The position numbers and the translations under genes are program-made. A model generated the notes under the pieces. The model had not been told where the DNA came from and did no database searches. It saw only the letters and a list, made by a program, of their open reading frames with translations. A DNA stretch of 64,000 bases from Nymphaea colorata. Its lineage: Eukaryota; Streptophyta; Magnoliopsida; Nymphaeales; Nymphaeaceae. The stretch is from assembly GCF_008831285.2 (NCBI RefSeq), contig NC_045148.1, positions 22,625,002 to 22,689,001 on the forward strand. The letters are read 5' to 3'. Shown in pieces: positions 23,640-34,226 of this stretch (its first letter is position 1; each line of letters opens with the position of its first letter).

Positions 23640-24741
23640 ATCTTGTTTTTTTTCTTCAAAACAACATCATCATTTCTCAACACACTCATCACATAATTAC
23701 TAGCCTATCTTGATCTAGCATGCCACACAAAATTTGAAATTGTAGTAGGATAGGAACTAGCAAATAAAGAATCAAACTTATGAGATTGGACAACTTTATT
23801 CCAGCCACATTTTTGTTTATGCATTTGATATTGTCTTTACCCCTCCCCCTCACCAAACTGCATTTTCTTCTTCATCTCGTCCTTAGCCTAAAAAAAATAG
23901 ATTTGTTAACTAAATATTGTACTTCTTATCTTTGCATATCTTAGATATAGATAGAAGGCAACCAACTAAACCAACACACTCACATTTGCCATCAAACAAA
24001 GACCTAAAGTCACAATATAATGCAGAGTACTTGAATTTGGATGCCATTGATTGCCTTGCTTTAACTTCAGATATTTGCCATGAATGCCTCTAGTAACTTC
24101 TAGCAATCTTGGCCATTTTATTCCTCCTACCACATAATTGACCAATTACTTGACCTTTCTATCCATACAGAACTTGGACGTATACATTTTCCTACACTCT
24201 AGAGTCATTTATCACCTCTACTACAGCCTCTACTTTTGCCAAGGCCACACCTATTTTGAGCAAAGAAGGCAACTATTGATGACCCACTTGCTGATTGTGG
24301 ATTTCCATTGAAGAGTTCTAATCACTTCTCTTGATTTATTATAATATCATGCATTTCACAGAATGAGGGAAGAGATTTCGAAGTTGTCATAGTTATGACA
24401 AAAACTTTATATTCATTCCCTAAGCCACTAAGTGCATGCATATATAACTAAATCCTCCTCCTTTATAACTTCAACAACTAAACAAAGTGAATCAGTTAGG
24501 AACTTCAAATGGTCGAGATAATCAACCACGGATTCTTCACACTTAGACGAATTTTGGCAATCGTGGTTGAGCTGAAGAATTTGTAAAATTTGATTATGAG
24601 ACAAATGCTTTCAAGGAATACAAGGTTTGTTTTATGATGGATAATTTGGCTGAGAACCAATTCTTTTCCGTTACATATTTTTTTCGACTTGTCTATTGAT
24701 GATATTTTTGAATCATGTGTTTTGATCATTTTGTGCTTCAT
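23640..24741 (-). pseudogene. second degenerate Ty1/copia fragment (gag to gag-pre-integrase)
   Basis: The minus strand gives a UBN2-type gag segment at about 24.40-24.60 kb (Q-L-N-H-D-C-Q-N-S-S-K-C-E-E-S-V-V-D-Y-L). A decayed zinc knuckle follows near 24.15 kb (Q-L-C-G-R-R-N-K-M-A-K-I). A gag-pre-integrase block sits at about 23.64-23.80 kb (F-V-W-H-A-R then A-S-N-Y-V-M-S-V-L-R). Stops and frameshifts are frequent. It is separate from copia-1, which has its own gag and LTR just downstream; copia-1 may have inserted into this older copy. No LTR is assigned to it. Confidence 0.65.
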
Positions 24742-26366
24742 ATTTAATCAACTAACGCTTACCATCATGATCAACCTCATGATATGCTTGATAAACACTA
24801 CCGGCTTCAGCATGATCATCAGTCCTTTTACTGCATTTGATGCATTATCTTGAGAACGATGTCATCTTATCGCTCCTTTTCCACGCATTCTCTTTAGCAT
24901 CACCAAGTCAGGTAGGTCTCCTCATGATGTTGATAATTTTGAAACACGTGAATGGATTATGATCACAGAAATGAACGGTATATATGCTATTTCGCAGTGT
25001 CTTTGCACTGAACCTGCGTTTACTAACTTCCCTCATACCATTATCTTCCGATTTCATCCCCATCCATGAAATAACAGCTTCAGCTTTTGGGAAAAGCTCA
25101 AGAATTTTCTGTGACATCCCAGTTTCTTGAACGAACCGCATTTCCGTAAGCTAATTGATCTGCGATAGCGTGTGAGGAGGCACTCCTATACTAGTTAATC
25201 TCTGCAAATTGTCATATTCCAATTTCTCCCTCATGCATGAAATACCAACTACAGTCTGCGGTAAAGGGTTGGGATATTTTCCAAACCATCATTAATTTCC
25301 AATATTCATAGGATGCAAACTTTTCATATCTTGTAAGCCACTGAGGACTTGTTTCTTACCTTCAGATGCACCCAGTTTCAATGTCCACCAACAGGATGCC
25401 TTTGCTCGTTGGTGTTTGGCATTCAGAAAATAGTTAGCCTTTAGAAAGAGCTCTTGCATTTTCTAAAGGAGAAAATTGCATTTGGATTCACGTTATATAT
25501 ATCTAATCTGGTCAATCAAATATTTGTCGTGATGCTTTGGCTATGGTTTAAAACGTGTGAGGAACAGAAGGCCCCAATTACGTGACCAGAAAATAGAAAA
25601 TGAAGGCCCCAATTGGTAACTAATATGCACCGGACCGGTCTGCTTGTTTAAAACGTCGATATGTACAGTAAATTAAACTGACCAATTAATGTACTGAAGC
25701 CCCAACAGCGAGCATTGAAAGAGTTCCACTGGACGTCTTAGTTTTCTTAGTCTTTCTCGGGTTGTACATCAGAGAAAAAAAGCACTCCATAGTTGATATG
25801 AACATAACCATGAACGAAGTCCACCGACAAGAAACTGAAAGCACCCACCTGCGTAGTAAAGGAAGAGGGAGACGAGATCTCCCACTGCAGTTAAGATCAT
25901 GTAGAAGACTTGGGAAAGGGAGTGGGCTGGGAAAACAGACATGTTGAGAAGAGCAAGACCGACCACCACGTTCAGCTTAGCCATGCTGCTTCGTGAAGGG
26001 TCACACCCCCTTCAACTTTTGGACAAATTAAATGAGAAGCTTTCAGAAAGAAGCAATTCACAATGAGAGAAAGAGAAAACTTTGGGAGGAAGCAATCGAC
26101 ATGGAGGAACAATGCATGGGGTGCCTGGCTGATGGTAGAAGGTGCGCCATCGAATCAAGCTTTTCAAGTCAAGTTTTCAACTCCAGACATGAATTTTATA
26201 AGGATAAAAAATTCTGCGTGTTTTAAAGGGCACCGATCTGGTGGTAATTATTATTTACAATTTGGGGCCTATATTTTCAGATATTCAGCCAAAATCAAGC
26301 CTCTAATTAATGCCACATCGAAGGGTTGCTTGAGGGCTAAGGAAAGCCACATAAAAAGATAACTGG
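24742..26366. other. intergenic DNA with unassigned short frames
   Basis: A 77-codon minus-strand frame lies at 24,908-25,141. Its surroundings vaguely recall plant resistance-gene leucine-rich sequence, but I could not establish it. Another short minus-strand frame lies at 25,769-25,984 (listed separately). No RNA gene or clear repeat seen. Confidence 0.4.
25769..25984 (-). CDS. short frame with hydrophobic N-terminus, unknown
   Basis: The frame starts M-A-K-L-N-V-V-V-G-L-A-L-L, with a signal-peptide-like core ending near A-H-S-L-S and a second hydrophobic segment after it. A GTGGGTGC inside (about 25.85 kb) could be a splice donor, making this the first exon of a secreted or membrane protein. 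I do not recognise the protein and find no following exon. It may be a chance frame. Confidence 0.25.
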   Translation of the reverse strand: MAKLNVVVGLALLNMSVFPAHSLSQVFYMILTAVGDLVSLFLYYAGGCFQFLVGGLRSWLCSYQLWSAFFL

Positions 26367-26600
26367 GATGTCAATACCAATGGATTGGATTTGAATCACA
26401 CATTATCATATTTGATTTTTTGGATATTCATATATTCGAATATAAAAACAGATTTGAATATGAATGAATGAACTTATATATCATATTCAAATCTAACTTT
26501 TAAATTTGAAATCCAAATATATATGTATATATGAATGAAAGAACTTATAGACACACTCCACATCCAAATCTAGAATTTGGATTTTGAATATCCAACATAA
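26367..26600. repeat. GGATTTGAATC/ATATTCGAATAT repeat (MITE-like)
   Basis: Begins GGGATGTCAATACCAATGGA and continues with ATATTCATATATTCGAATAT and GATTTGAATATGAATGAA words, related to the repeats at 1.7, 5.6 and 11.8 kb. Confidence 0.5.
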
Positions 26601-26843
26601 GATTAATGGTCCAAATCTGGTCCAGGTTTAATCCTAGTCTAGATCTTGTCCAACCAGTCAACTGTGATATAAGTTTGCAGCTCTTGTTGTTTTGTAATTA
26701 GATTCTCTCACCATCTCCCACCTGTTGCTTCGATACAGGACTAAATCGGTATCTCTCTCTCACTAAGACCCTGGTGGTTTAATTAAGTTTCTTTTCAGAA
26801 CAGACACATACTTTCTCTCTCTCTCACCCAAAATGTTCATCTC

Positions 26844-26970
26844 TATCTCTCTCTTCCCTCCGTTCCCAAATGTTGAATCTTAAATTGTGTCTCTCTCTTC
26901 CTCCGTCCCCAAATGTTGATTCTTAAATCATGTCTCTCTCTTCCGTTCCCACACTCCCCAAATGCTCATA
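26844..26970. repeat. CT-rich minisatellite, three ~45-bp copies
   Basis: Each copy has TCTCTCTCTTCC, a CCGT(T/C)CCCA stretch, AAATGTTGA or AAATGCTCA, and the first two end TCTTAAAT. CT-rich stretches of this kind also occur near plant promoters, but no gene follows clearly. Confidence 0.8.
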
Positions 26971-27243
26971 AAAATTTTCCGTCTAATGGTTTTTCCTTCT
27001 CAAAGTAACACCATCACACCACATGGGCTAGAACATCACTTTTTGCTCTAAAGCATAGCAAATTAATAAGCATCAAGTAGCATATGAAGTCTTTATTTTA
27101 TGAAATAGAGGTGGCCCCATGCTGCCAGCCTAGAAAATGAAAGGCCATAAGGGCTACATAGTTGGCCACTTTCACTGGATTTTTAGAAAATGAAAGGCCA
27201 CAAGTCCTTGTTCATGATTTTTAAAACTGTATGCTGAACAAAT

Positions 27244-27922
27244 ATGCTAGAAAGGCTTAATTCTCCACCCTCTCACCTGCGACTCCCCCTCTCACTCGTG
27301 GAGGCATCCTTCCGCTTCTTCTCCCGAATCCACTCCACCTGCTTCACTACCAGCTCCTTCCTTGGGTGGTTTGCTCCTCCTCCCTCTTGTTCCTCAACTG
27401 CTTCTGCTTGCAGCACTGTGTTTCCTACTTTTTGCTCTATTGTGCCCTCTCCATGCTCGGCAACAGTTCGATGAAATTCTCGTTACAGCTTGTGCTATCC
27501 ACTTCTTCTTTTGGATCGTTTTCATAGCTGCCAGTCCTCTTTCGGTGCCTTGCTCTCACGTCGCGCTAAGTGGCGTCTCATCGGCCTGCGGTGTCATGTT
27601 GAGCTTAGGCTTGGAGAGGATCCAAACGCAGCTGCTTGGCTTCATTGTTTTTCTTGTCGGCCTTTTTGTTCTTGCCCGGGGTTGGTCTTATGGCCACCCT
27701 CCCTGGAGCTTGGGTTGGTGGTCCGAGTCTTTGTGGGATCAGGCCGGGTAACCCCCTTCCCTTAATCGTTTGTTTTGTCGTGCTGTAGTCAATTTTCTTT
27801 GCTCGCCTAAGGGGGTCCGTCAGGCTATGGCGTTGTCATTCAGTTGGCAGTCTAATTGTGTTTTCGTCGGCTCGCTTCTGTTGCAGGACTCTCGCAGCAT
27901 CCTCCAAGCATTCCTACCACCC
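27244..27922 (+). other. GC-rich block with overlapping frames, next to the gap
   Basis: Three overlapping plus-strand frames (27,244-27,474; 27,362-27,751; 27,490-27,765) fall in the only clearly GC-rich, C/T-strand-biased DNA of the window. The longest is leucine-rich and hydrophobic because of CTTCTTCTC-like composition. None matches a family I know. It may be the 5' end of a gene or of an element interrupted by the gap, but no coding claim is safe. Confidence 0.35.
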
Positions 27923-28022
27923 NNNNNNNNNNNNNNNNNNNNNNNNNNNNNNNNNNNNNNNNNNNNNNNNNNNNNNNNNNNNNNNNNNNNNNNNNNNNNN
28001 NNNNNNNNNNNNNNNNNNNNNN
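27923..28022. other. assembly gap (100 N)
   Basis: Exactly one hundred N, the conventional placeholder for a gap of unknown size. Frames spanning it are not real. Confidence 0.99.
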
Positions 28023-28239
28023 GCATCTTTGACAATATTCTTGAAGTGGCTAAGCTTTCCATCTTTGAAATATTGGACATGAGAGGTGATTTTTTGTGGC
28101 TTTCAGAATATTGGACTTTTTTTTCACTTAATTTGTCAAGTTACTGATTGAACCATCTTTAAATTGGTGGAATTTGTTTTGCCCATGATTAACAGCTGTA
28201 TTATTTATCTCTGGCAATGAAATATTTTATTTTTTATTT

Positions 28240-28830
28240 TTTTTTTCATGTGTTCTTGTTCGATAGCTAATTGAATGGCGAATTCTGTCAAAGTTAATGC
28301 CTTGGAACCAAGTCAGAGGACCATAACTATAATTTTCTAAGATACAGGCAAACTATTTAATATAGTAGAAATTTTCATAAGTTGAGAAGAAATACCTTGT
28401 AGCTAAACCGAATTTAGTCATTACTAACAATTTATTAATGTGATCAACAACATTATCATTTTCTTTTATTTTCCATGAATTATATAGTTATACTAAGAAT
28501 TGAAAGGTGAACGATTGATGTTGTATCATATTACTTACCAATGACTTCAAACATGCTTTTTCCGGTGAAGTGTTATCACACACTCTTATTAAGACATTAT
28601 CCATATATGCAATGTAATTGCTTTAGCCAAATGGTTATCCTTTTTAAATTTCTTGTAATAATCATTTTCTTTGTCAGAAGATGCATCACCCAAGGTTAAC
28701 CATGTCTCTTTTCTAAAAACATATTCCATTCCCTTGAATATTAAAGCCTACATAGTTCTACGATTTCCATACAAGAAACTTTGTTCCTTTCAATAGCGCC
28801 ACCCCTAGTGGCATTTTTTAATCTTAAGCA
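28240..28830 (-). pseudogene. Ty1/copia gag fragment
   Basis: The minus strand, with frame changes, gives K-G-T-K-F-L-V-W-K-S, then G-D-A-S-S-D-K-E-N-D and C-D-N-T-S-P-E-K-A-C-L-K-S-L. It continues with N-V-V-D-H-I-N-K-L-L and I-S-S-Q-L-M-K-I-S-T-I-L-N-S-L-P. This is the order of the copia gag UBN2 region. Several frameshifts and stops; no protease or LTR was found beside it. Its lower end lies about 220 bp from the assembly gap, so the rest could be in the gap. Confidence 0.65.
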
Positions 28831-29207
28831 TGGCAAAATTAACAAATAAATATAAAATATCCCGTGTATTAAAGAGTTTTGATCTATATAATTTTAATTC
28901 CAAAGTCACATTTTCTCATGAGTATGTCTCAACAAAAGTATTCTACTGTAATATGCAAAAATAAACATTGGACTTCGTTTGAAATTTTGAAAACCGATCC
29001 AATTGCTTTTCAATATCAATACTATATTTTTCTTCACATTGCCAAAGTTAGAGAGACAAAAGAATAAAATAATGGATTTCTTTTGAAATTTCCATTTCCA
29101 ATTGTACCACCATTCAAAAAAGGGGCATCTAAGTCCTTCGGTTTCCCTTTAAATGAAAACGAAAGAACCACTTTTTCTTTTTAAAAATAAAATAAGATGC
29201 TCCCTTC
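28831..29207. other. AT-rich DNA between copia remnants
   Basis: No feature recognised. The short frame at 28,879-29,067 is not supported. Confidence 0.5.
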
Positions 29208-29600
29208 TGTTAACAGAAATACCAAGAAGACTCTCAAAGTGAATTACTTGCGAGATGAAAAGTCATGTCTCTTGAGGGATGAAAAGTCATGTCTCTTGGG
29301 AGATAGAAGTCATGTCTCTTGAGGGATGAAAAGTCATGTCTATTGAGAAATGAAAAGTCATGTCACTTAAGAAATGAAAATTCATGTCTCTTGAGAGATT
29401 TAAGTCATGTCTGTTGAAAGATGAAAAGTCATGTCTCTTGGGAATTACAAACCCCTTATGTACCTCTTCTATGTAAAGGAACCTCTCTACCAAAGGCATG
29501 CAAGCAAGAAATGCTAGAGCAGTGGACAAAGGCCTACTGACTGAACCACTTTAAAAATTCATGTCCCTTTAATTACTTCTTCATTTTTTTATTTCTAACA
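29208..29600 (+). mobile_element. probable 5' LTR of copia-2
   Basis: It ends TTCTAACA directly before the primer site TGGTATGAGAGC, the usual join of copia LTR and primer site. The TG start at 29,208 is inferred; length about 393 bp. It contains the 24-bp minisatellite. No 3' LTR exists in the window. Confidence 0.55.
29251..29442 (+). repeat. 24-bp minisatellite, eight copies
   Basis: Eight near-exact units of the form GATGAAAAGTCATGTCTCTT plus four bases, 192 bp in total, inside the LTR. Confidence 0.9.
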
Positions 29601-29612
29601 TGGTATGAGAGC
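29601..29612 (+). promoter_or_regulatory. primer binding site of copia-2
   Basis: TGGTATGAGAGC, one base from TGGTATCAGAGC, which pairs with plant initiator methionine tRNA in copia elements. Confidence 0.75.
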
Positions 29613-29681
29613 CCGCTGGTCCTTATTAGTGCTGCTGCTAGATCCTAAGGATTACATCTTGTGTTGGGGCCTTTCACTCTC

Positions 29682-30736
29682 ATGGCAAATCAAGAAGTAT
29701 CATCAAATATAGGAGTCAACTCTGATACATGTATGAATTTTCTTGCTTCTCCTCTTCAGTATCCAAGCAATTTACAACATTTCCTCACCATCAAGTTAAA
29801 TGTTGAAACTTATTTATTTTGGAATCTCAATTCACCTCAATCTCTATCTCATTCGATCTTATGGGAATATTGATGGAAGCAAACCTGCTCCGCCAATGTC
29901 TAGATGTGGAACAACTGAAATTAGTCCACAATATATTGAATGATTGAGAAAGGATCAGTTGCTTTTGAGTTGGATTAAGTCCTCTCTATCTGAAGTAACA
30001 CATGCCCAAATTAATGGTTTAAAAACCTCTCTAGAGGTTTGGACTGCTCTTAAGCAATCCTATACTGCTCAATCCAGGGCTCGAATAATGCAGTTAAAAT
30101 CATAGTTTCAAGATTTAAAAAGTGGTCTAGTTCTATGGATGTTTGTATAAACAAAGCAAAAGCTATGCTCATCGACTAGCCATTGCATCCAAACCTGTTG
30201 ATAAAGATGATCTTGTTATTCAAATTCTTAGAGGATTACCAAGTGAATATCTTTCTTTTAAAGTCTGTATAGAAACTCAAAGGACCCTGTCTCTTTGAAT
30301 GAACTTCATGGGTTTCTTTTCACATAGGAAGCCAACTTAAAATAAGATGATTCTCAAACTTTTGAATCTATTATGCTTGCTTTAAATATTGTCTCGAAAC
30401 CAGTTTACAATAAGCAAACAAACTATAGAGGTCGTGGTAGAAACAACTACCAATCTAGAGGAGAGTCTGAAAAAGTGAGCACTAGGAAGTGATCGTCTTG
30501 TGTGCCAAATAGGTGGAAAAGTTGGTCATATTGCAAAGTTTTGTTGGTCATATACTAACTTGCTTAAAGGAAAAGAGACAACATCTCCTCAAGCATATCA
30601 TGTAGTTTCATCTAGTAGTCTGAATCAAGACATTGGAGATGACAATTGGTATCCTAACTCCGGTGCGACTCATCACATCACCAATAATATCAACAACTTG
30701 TTTGAAAGGATACCAAATGCTTTACAAACTTTATGA
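29682..30736 (+). pseudogene. copia-2 gag and protease fragment
   Basis: An ATG at 29,682 begins a gag-like stretch. Further frames give D-Q-L-L-L-S-W-I-K-S-S-L-S-E-V and V-W-T-A-L-K-Q-S-Y-T-A-Q-S, typical of copia gag. Near 30.50-30.55 kb the zinc knuckle reads C-Q-I-G-G-K-V-G-H-I-A-K-F-C, with the second Cys changed to Gly. The protease motif is N-W-Y-P-N-S-G-A-T-H-H-I-T, where the catalytic Asp is Asn (codon AAC at 30,656-30,658). Several stops and frameshifts. The element ends abruptly near 30,740; integrase, RT and 3' LTR are absent. Confidence 0.8.
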
Positions 30737-30740
30737 ATTC

Positions 30741-31435
30741 CATTTCATTAACGGTTCCATTATAATGCTCTTGTGGTAAATAGAGGAAGCAGATCTTGTG
30801 ACCTGGCAATTGACGTTGTTAACAAACTGTTTGAGCATCCCAACTGGCTGTAGGCGAAGTTTAAAGCGAAAATGGCTTGACATACATAGCAAGTTGGATT
30901 CAACCCATAAAAAGAAAAGCACAACAACAGAAAAGGAATGTTAATTCGCCAGAGTAGTGGCCGAGTTTAGACTACATCATTGTGGTGGCAATTTTGCGTT
31001 AGCCTTTGTTAAGGAGTCTTGACAGTAAATTTTTTTATTTTTCCAGCCACACCACAAAAAAGCATATCTTTATCGACGCTAAAAAAAATGTCAATAAAAG
31101 CATAGAAAAATGAATAATTTCATCGAGGTTTGCTTCTTATAATAATTGCATAATATGAAGTTATGCCGTGTACGTAAAGGAAAGAAACAATGGGGCCAAG
31201 GCTCAGATCTTTGAAGCTATGCTTTATGCTACCCTCGTATATTCATGAAGAGGGAATTTCTACTGGCATATATGTTCTTCCCTCCTCATGATGCAATTCA
31301 GGATTGTACGTGTCAACCCTTTTCTAGACTTTGTAGACAAAGGAGGAGGGAAGCCGTGGCTCCTCGGGTGCCTGAACCTCTAAGGCCTCCTTCCTAAGGT
31401 ATTCTTTTAGCAGTTCCGGCATCTTATGGCACTAT
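30741..31435. other. intergenic DNA with dispersed repeat
   Basis: No gene recognised. The last part (31.17-31.43 kb) is the second copy of the repeat seen at 12.59-12.86 kb. Copia-3 inserted at its end. Confidence 0.5.
31166..31430 (+). repeat. dispersed repeat, copy 2
   Basis: Same ordered blocks as 12.59-12.86 kb, ending CACTAT where copia-3 begins. A GGAGGAGGGAAGCCGTGGCT block and AACCTCTAAGGCCTCC are the clearest matches. Confidence 0.6.
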
Positions 31436-31964
31436 TAAAGACAATAGAGGCACCATCAAAGGACTCAAGAAGGAAACTCCAGCCAGCCATGACAATGGAA
31501 ACAAAAATGATTGTAATGGTTACAAAATGAAGAAGGAAATCAGAGGACTCGCAAACGAAACTCCAGCTAGCCATAACGATGGAAACAGTAACAATTGTAA
31601 TCATTACAATACCAAGAAGGAAACATCATCTGGCCAACCGTATGAAGACAGTAGTATAAAGATAATGGCTGGCAAGGCAGTCACTAACAAAATTACAAGA
31701 GACAGAAATGCAGTTGTCAAACAGAGAGGTGCAACAACTAAACAGGGAAATAACAACTGTAAATTAGATATTGTTTCCTCTGTAAAGATCGATATAAGTC
31801 CTATAAATCAGGAAACGATGATGCCTGTAATTCTATTATAAAAGAAGAAAGATCCAGACCTATCGTCATTGAGAACAATAGCTGCCTTTGTGGACGTAGG
31901 TGTGAGTTTACACCAAACCACGTTAAAATTAGGCATTCCTTCCTTGAATTTCTGCTTTTCTTCA
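31436..31964 (+). repeat. 5' LTR of copia-3
   Basis: Begins TAAAGACAATAGAGG and ends TGCTTTTCTTCA. Both LTRs start TA rather than the usual TG. Contains an 84-bp tandem duplication near its start. Confidence 0.88.
31461..31622 (+). repeat. 84-bp tandem duplication inside the LTR
   Basis: Two units beginning GGACTC at 31,461 and 31,545, each with GAAACTCCAGC(C/T)AGCCAT and ending AAGAAGG. Present in the 3' LTR too, so it predates insertion. Confidence 0.8.
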
Positions 31965-31987
31965 TGGTATTAGAGCAGAACAACCAT

Positions 31988-32260
31988 ATGGCGCAAAGCA
32001 ATTCTTCTTCAAGCATAGTGTCTGCCCCAAGCAAATATCCTTACCCATACAATCTGAACATTGCCAATTTCATGTCAATCAAGCTCAACCAAAACAATTT
32101 TCTACTATGGCGAACGCAGATGATGGGGCTCATCGAAAGCCCAGATATGACTGGTTTTCTAGATGGAGAATATCAGCTGCCTGCAAAGTTCCTCACCACC
32201 TCTGATGGAAGTATAGTCACCTATAGGAAAAATATATATATCCCAACACGTTGTCTTTGA
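31988..32260 (+). pseudogene. copia-3 gag N-terminal fragment
   Basis: ATG at 31,988 shortly after the primer site. The protein has S-I-K-L-N-Q-N-N-F-L-L-W-R-T-Q, the characteristic early gag motif of copia, which binds RNA and builds the particle. It is cut after about 85 codons, where integrase-end sequence takes over. The zinc knuckle and protease are missing. Confidence 0.8.
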
Positions 32261-33450
32261 TGAAAGTATCTTTCCCTATAAACAGCCTGGAGCACGTTTT
32301 TCTTCTACATCATCTTCCAAAAACGGAGCAACATACAGTGATTGGATGGCGTTAGATCATTGTCAGATCTTTCCCAAGATGATAAAAAAGATGATTCATG
32401 ACAAGTGATCAATCATCATCATCTCTTTCACAATGGATCATTAGACAATCGTTCAGTTCAAGAGGCACATGGAGGAGACAACAACATTTCAGCACATGAA
32501 ACACTTGGTAGTGACGATGATCTACATGGTCAAGACGAAAGTGATCTGCTCTCACCAGCCAATAGTGATCTGTGCTCACCAGCCAATGAGGCACAAAGTC
32601 AACAGCCTGAAGGGAGATAGTTGATCCAAGAAAGTTCCAATATTCACTCCATGGTAACTCGGGCTAAGGCTGCTATCATAAAACGAAATCCTAAGTATGT
32701 TTTGGCATTAACGGTACCACTTGTACCAAAAACTGTTAAGCAGGCTCTTAAGGATCCCGGTTGGGCAGCTGCCATGAAGGAAGAGCTACGTGCTTTGGAA
32801 CAATGCCACACTTGGATGCTGGTACCATGCCAACCAGGTATGAATATTGTCTCAACTCGTTGGGTTTTTAAAACCAAAAGAGCAATGGAACGGTCAAGCA
32901 CCTCAAAGCTAGACTTGTTGCTTGTGGGTTCGACCAAGTGCCTGGTGTTGATTTCTTAGAAACATACTCACCTGTTATAAAATCAGCAACTATTAGAATT
33001 GTGCTAACTCTTGCTCCCTCTCATAATTGGGATATTCGACAAATGGATGTAAAAAAATGCCTTCTTATATGGTGATTTTGACCAAACTATGTTTATTGAA
33101 CAACTATCGGGTTTTATTGACAACCAAAAACGAAGTTATGTATGCCAGCGACATAAAGCTCTGTATGGTTTACGTCAAGCTCCAAGAGCATGGTATGATT
33201 GGTTTGGCACCTACCTTCTATCAAAAGACTTTTTCTCCAGCATCTCTGATTCCTCGTTATTCATCTACAAAGATGGACGTGGTATCATCCCTCTGCTACC
33301 ATATGTCGATGATATAATCCTAATAGGTAGACATCCTATGCTTCTTCAAGAATTCATTCGGGATATTCGGGATATCTTCATCACTTCCTTGGACTTAAGT
33401 TTTCAGGTGGGCTCTTTCCAAACCAAAGGCAATATGCCTATAGCCTGCTA
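32245..33450 (+). pseudogene. copia-3 integrase end and reverse transcriptase
   Basis: After the deletion junction (about 32,222-32,250) the frame reads H-V-V-F-D-E-S-I-F-P-Y, the usual copia sequence just after the integrase core. RT starts near 32.73 kb with A-L-K-D-P-G-W-A-A-A-M-K-E-E and W-V-F-K-T-K-R. It continues with A-L-Y-G-L-R-Q-A-P-R-A-W at 33.16-33.20 kb and an intact Y-V-D-D at 33,302-33,313. RT copies element RNA into DNA. Frames shift at least twice and stops occur, so no full polymerase can be made. Confidence 0.85.
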
Positions 33451-33462
33451 GAAAGAAAGACC

Positions 33463-34200
33463 ATGACATCATGCAAACCAGCTGTTACACCCTTGATTCA
33501 AAATTACAGAAATCTGGTTGATGACACACCTTTTTCTGATCCAACACTTTTTCGAAGTCTGGTTGGAGGTCTACAATACCTCACTTTCACACAGCCATAC
33601 TTTTCTTTCTGTGTCAACTTCATTAGTCAATATATGCAAATGCCCATGGTCAGTCACTACTAGCTAGTTAAAAGACTACTTCGATACATTAGTGGCTCCA
33701 TTGATATCGGATATCATCTCTATCCTCAGGAGCAACTCCAACGTCATGCCTTCTCTGACTCCTACTGGGTGGGCTGTCAAACAACACGTCGCTCAACTAC
33801 AAGTTCTGTTATGTTTCTTGGCACTAATCCTATATCGTGGACAGCAAAGAAGCAACCGACAGTGGCCAGATCTACCACCGAGGTTGAGTATCGGTCAATG
33901 GCCTCTACTGCTGCTGAAGTAACTTGAATCACATATATCCTTAAATACATTAGACTTTATCTCCCATAGCCGCCAATTCGCTATTGTGACAACATGTCCG
34001 CACTTTAAGTGTCTATCAAACCAGTTTTTCATTATCGAATGTAGCATGTTGAATTAGATTATCATTTTATAAGGGAAAAGGTTGTGCTCTGTCTTCTTAC
34101 AACTCAATTTGTTCCATCAACTCAATAGGTGGCCGACATTTTAACCAAAGCCCTTTCCAGGTCAACCTTCGAATTTTTAAGAAGCAAACTAGCGCATTCC
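33463..34200 (+). pseudogene. copia-3 RNase H end
   Basis: S-C-K-P-A-V-T-P-L and F-R-S-L-V-G-G-L-Q-Y-L-T begin this part. Then come R-H-A-F-S-D-S-Y-W-V-G-C, A-R-S-T-T-E-V-E-Y-R-S-M-A and, near 34.13 kb, V-A-D-I-L-T-K-A-L-S. These are the standard landmarks of the copia RNase H domain in order. A stop at 33,661 and later shifts break it. Confidence 0.85.
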
Positions 34201-34226
34201 ATACTGCCGCCTAGTTTGAGGGAGGC

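Noticed and set aside
24908-25440. Resistance-gene (NLR) leucine-rich fragment on the minus strand
   Set aside because: A few words such as L-S-G-L-Q-D-M-K-S-L recall NLR sequence, but the frames break constantly and no diagnostic motif was found.
27820-28147. Open frames crossing the gap
   Set aside because: They read through 100 N and are artefacts.
29287-29529. Minus-strand 80-codon frame
   Set aside because: It mostly translates the 24-bp minisatellite of the LTR (repeated R-D-M-T/F-H-F words).
31407-31604. Minus-strand frames in the copia-3 LTRs
   Set aside because: The same antisense frame appears in both LTRs because the LTRs are copies; it translates the internal 84-bp duplication.
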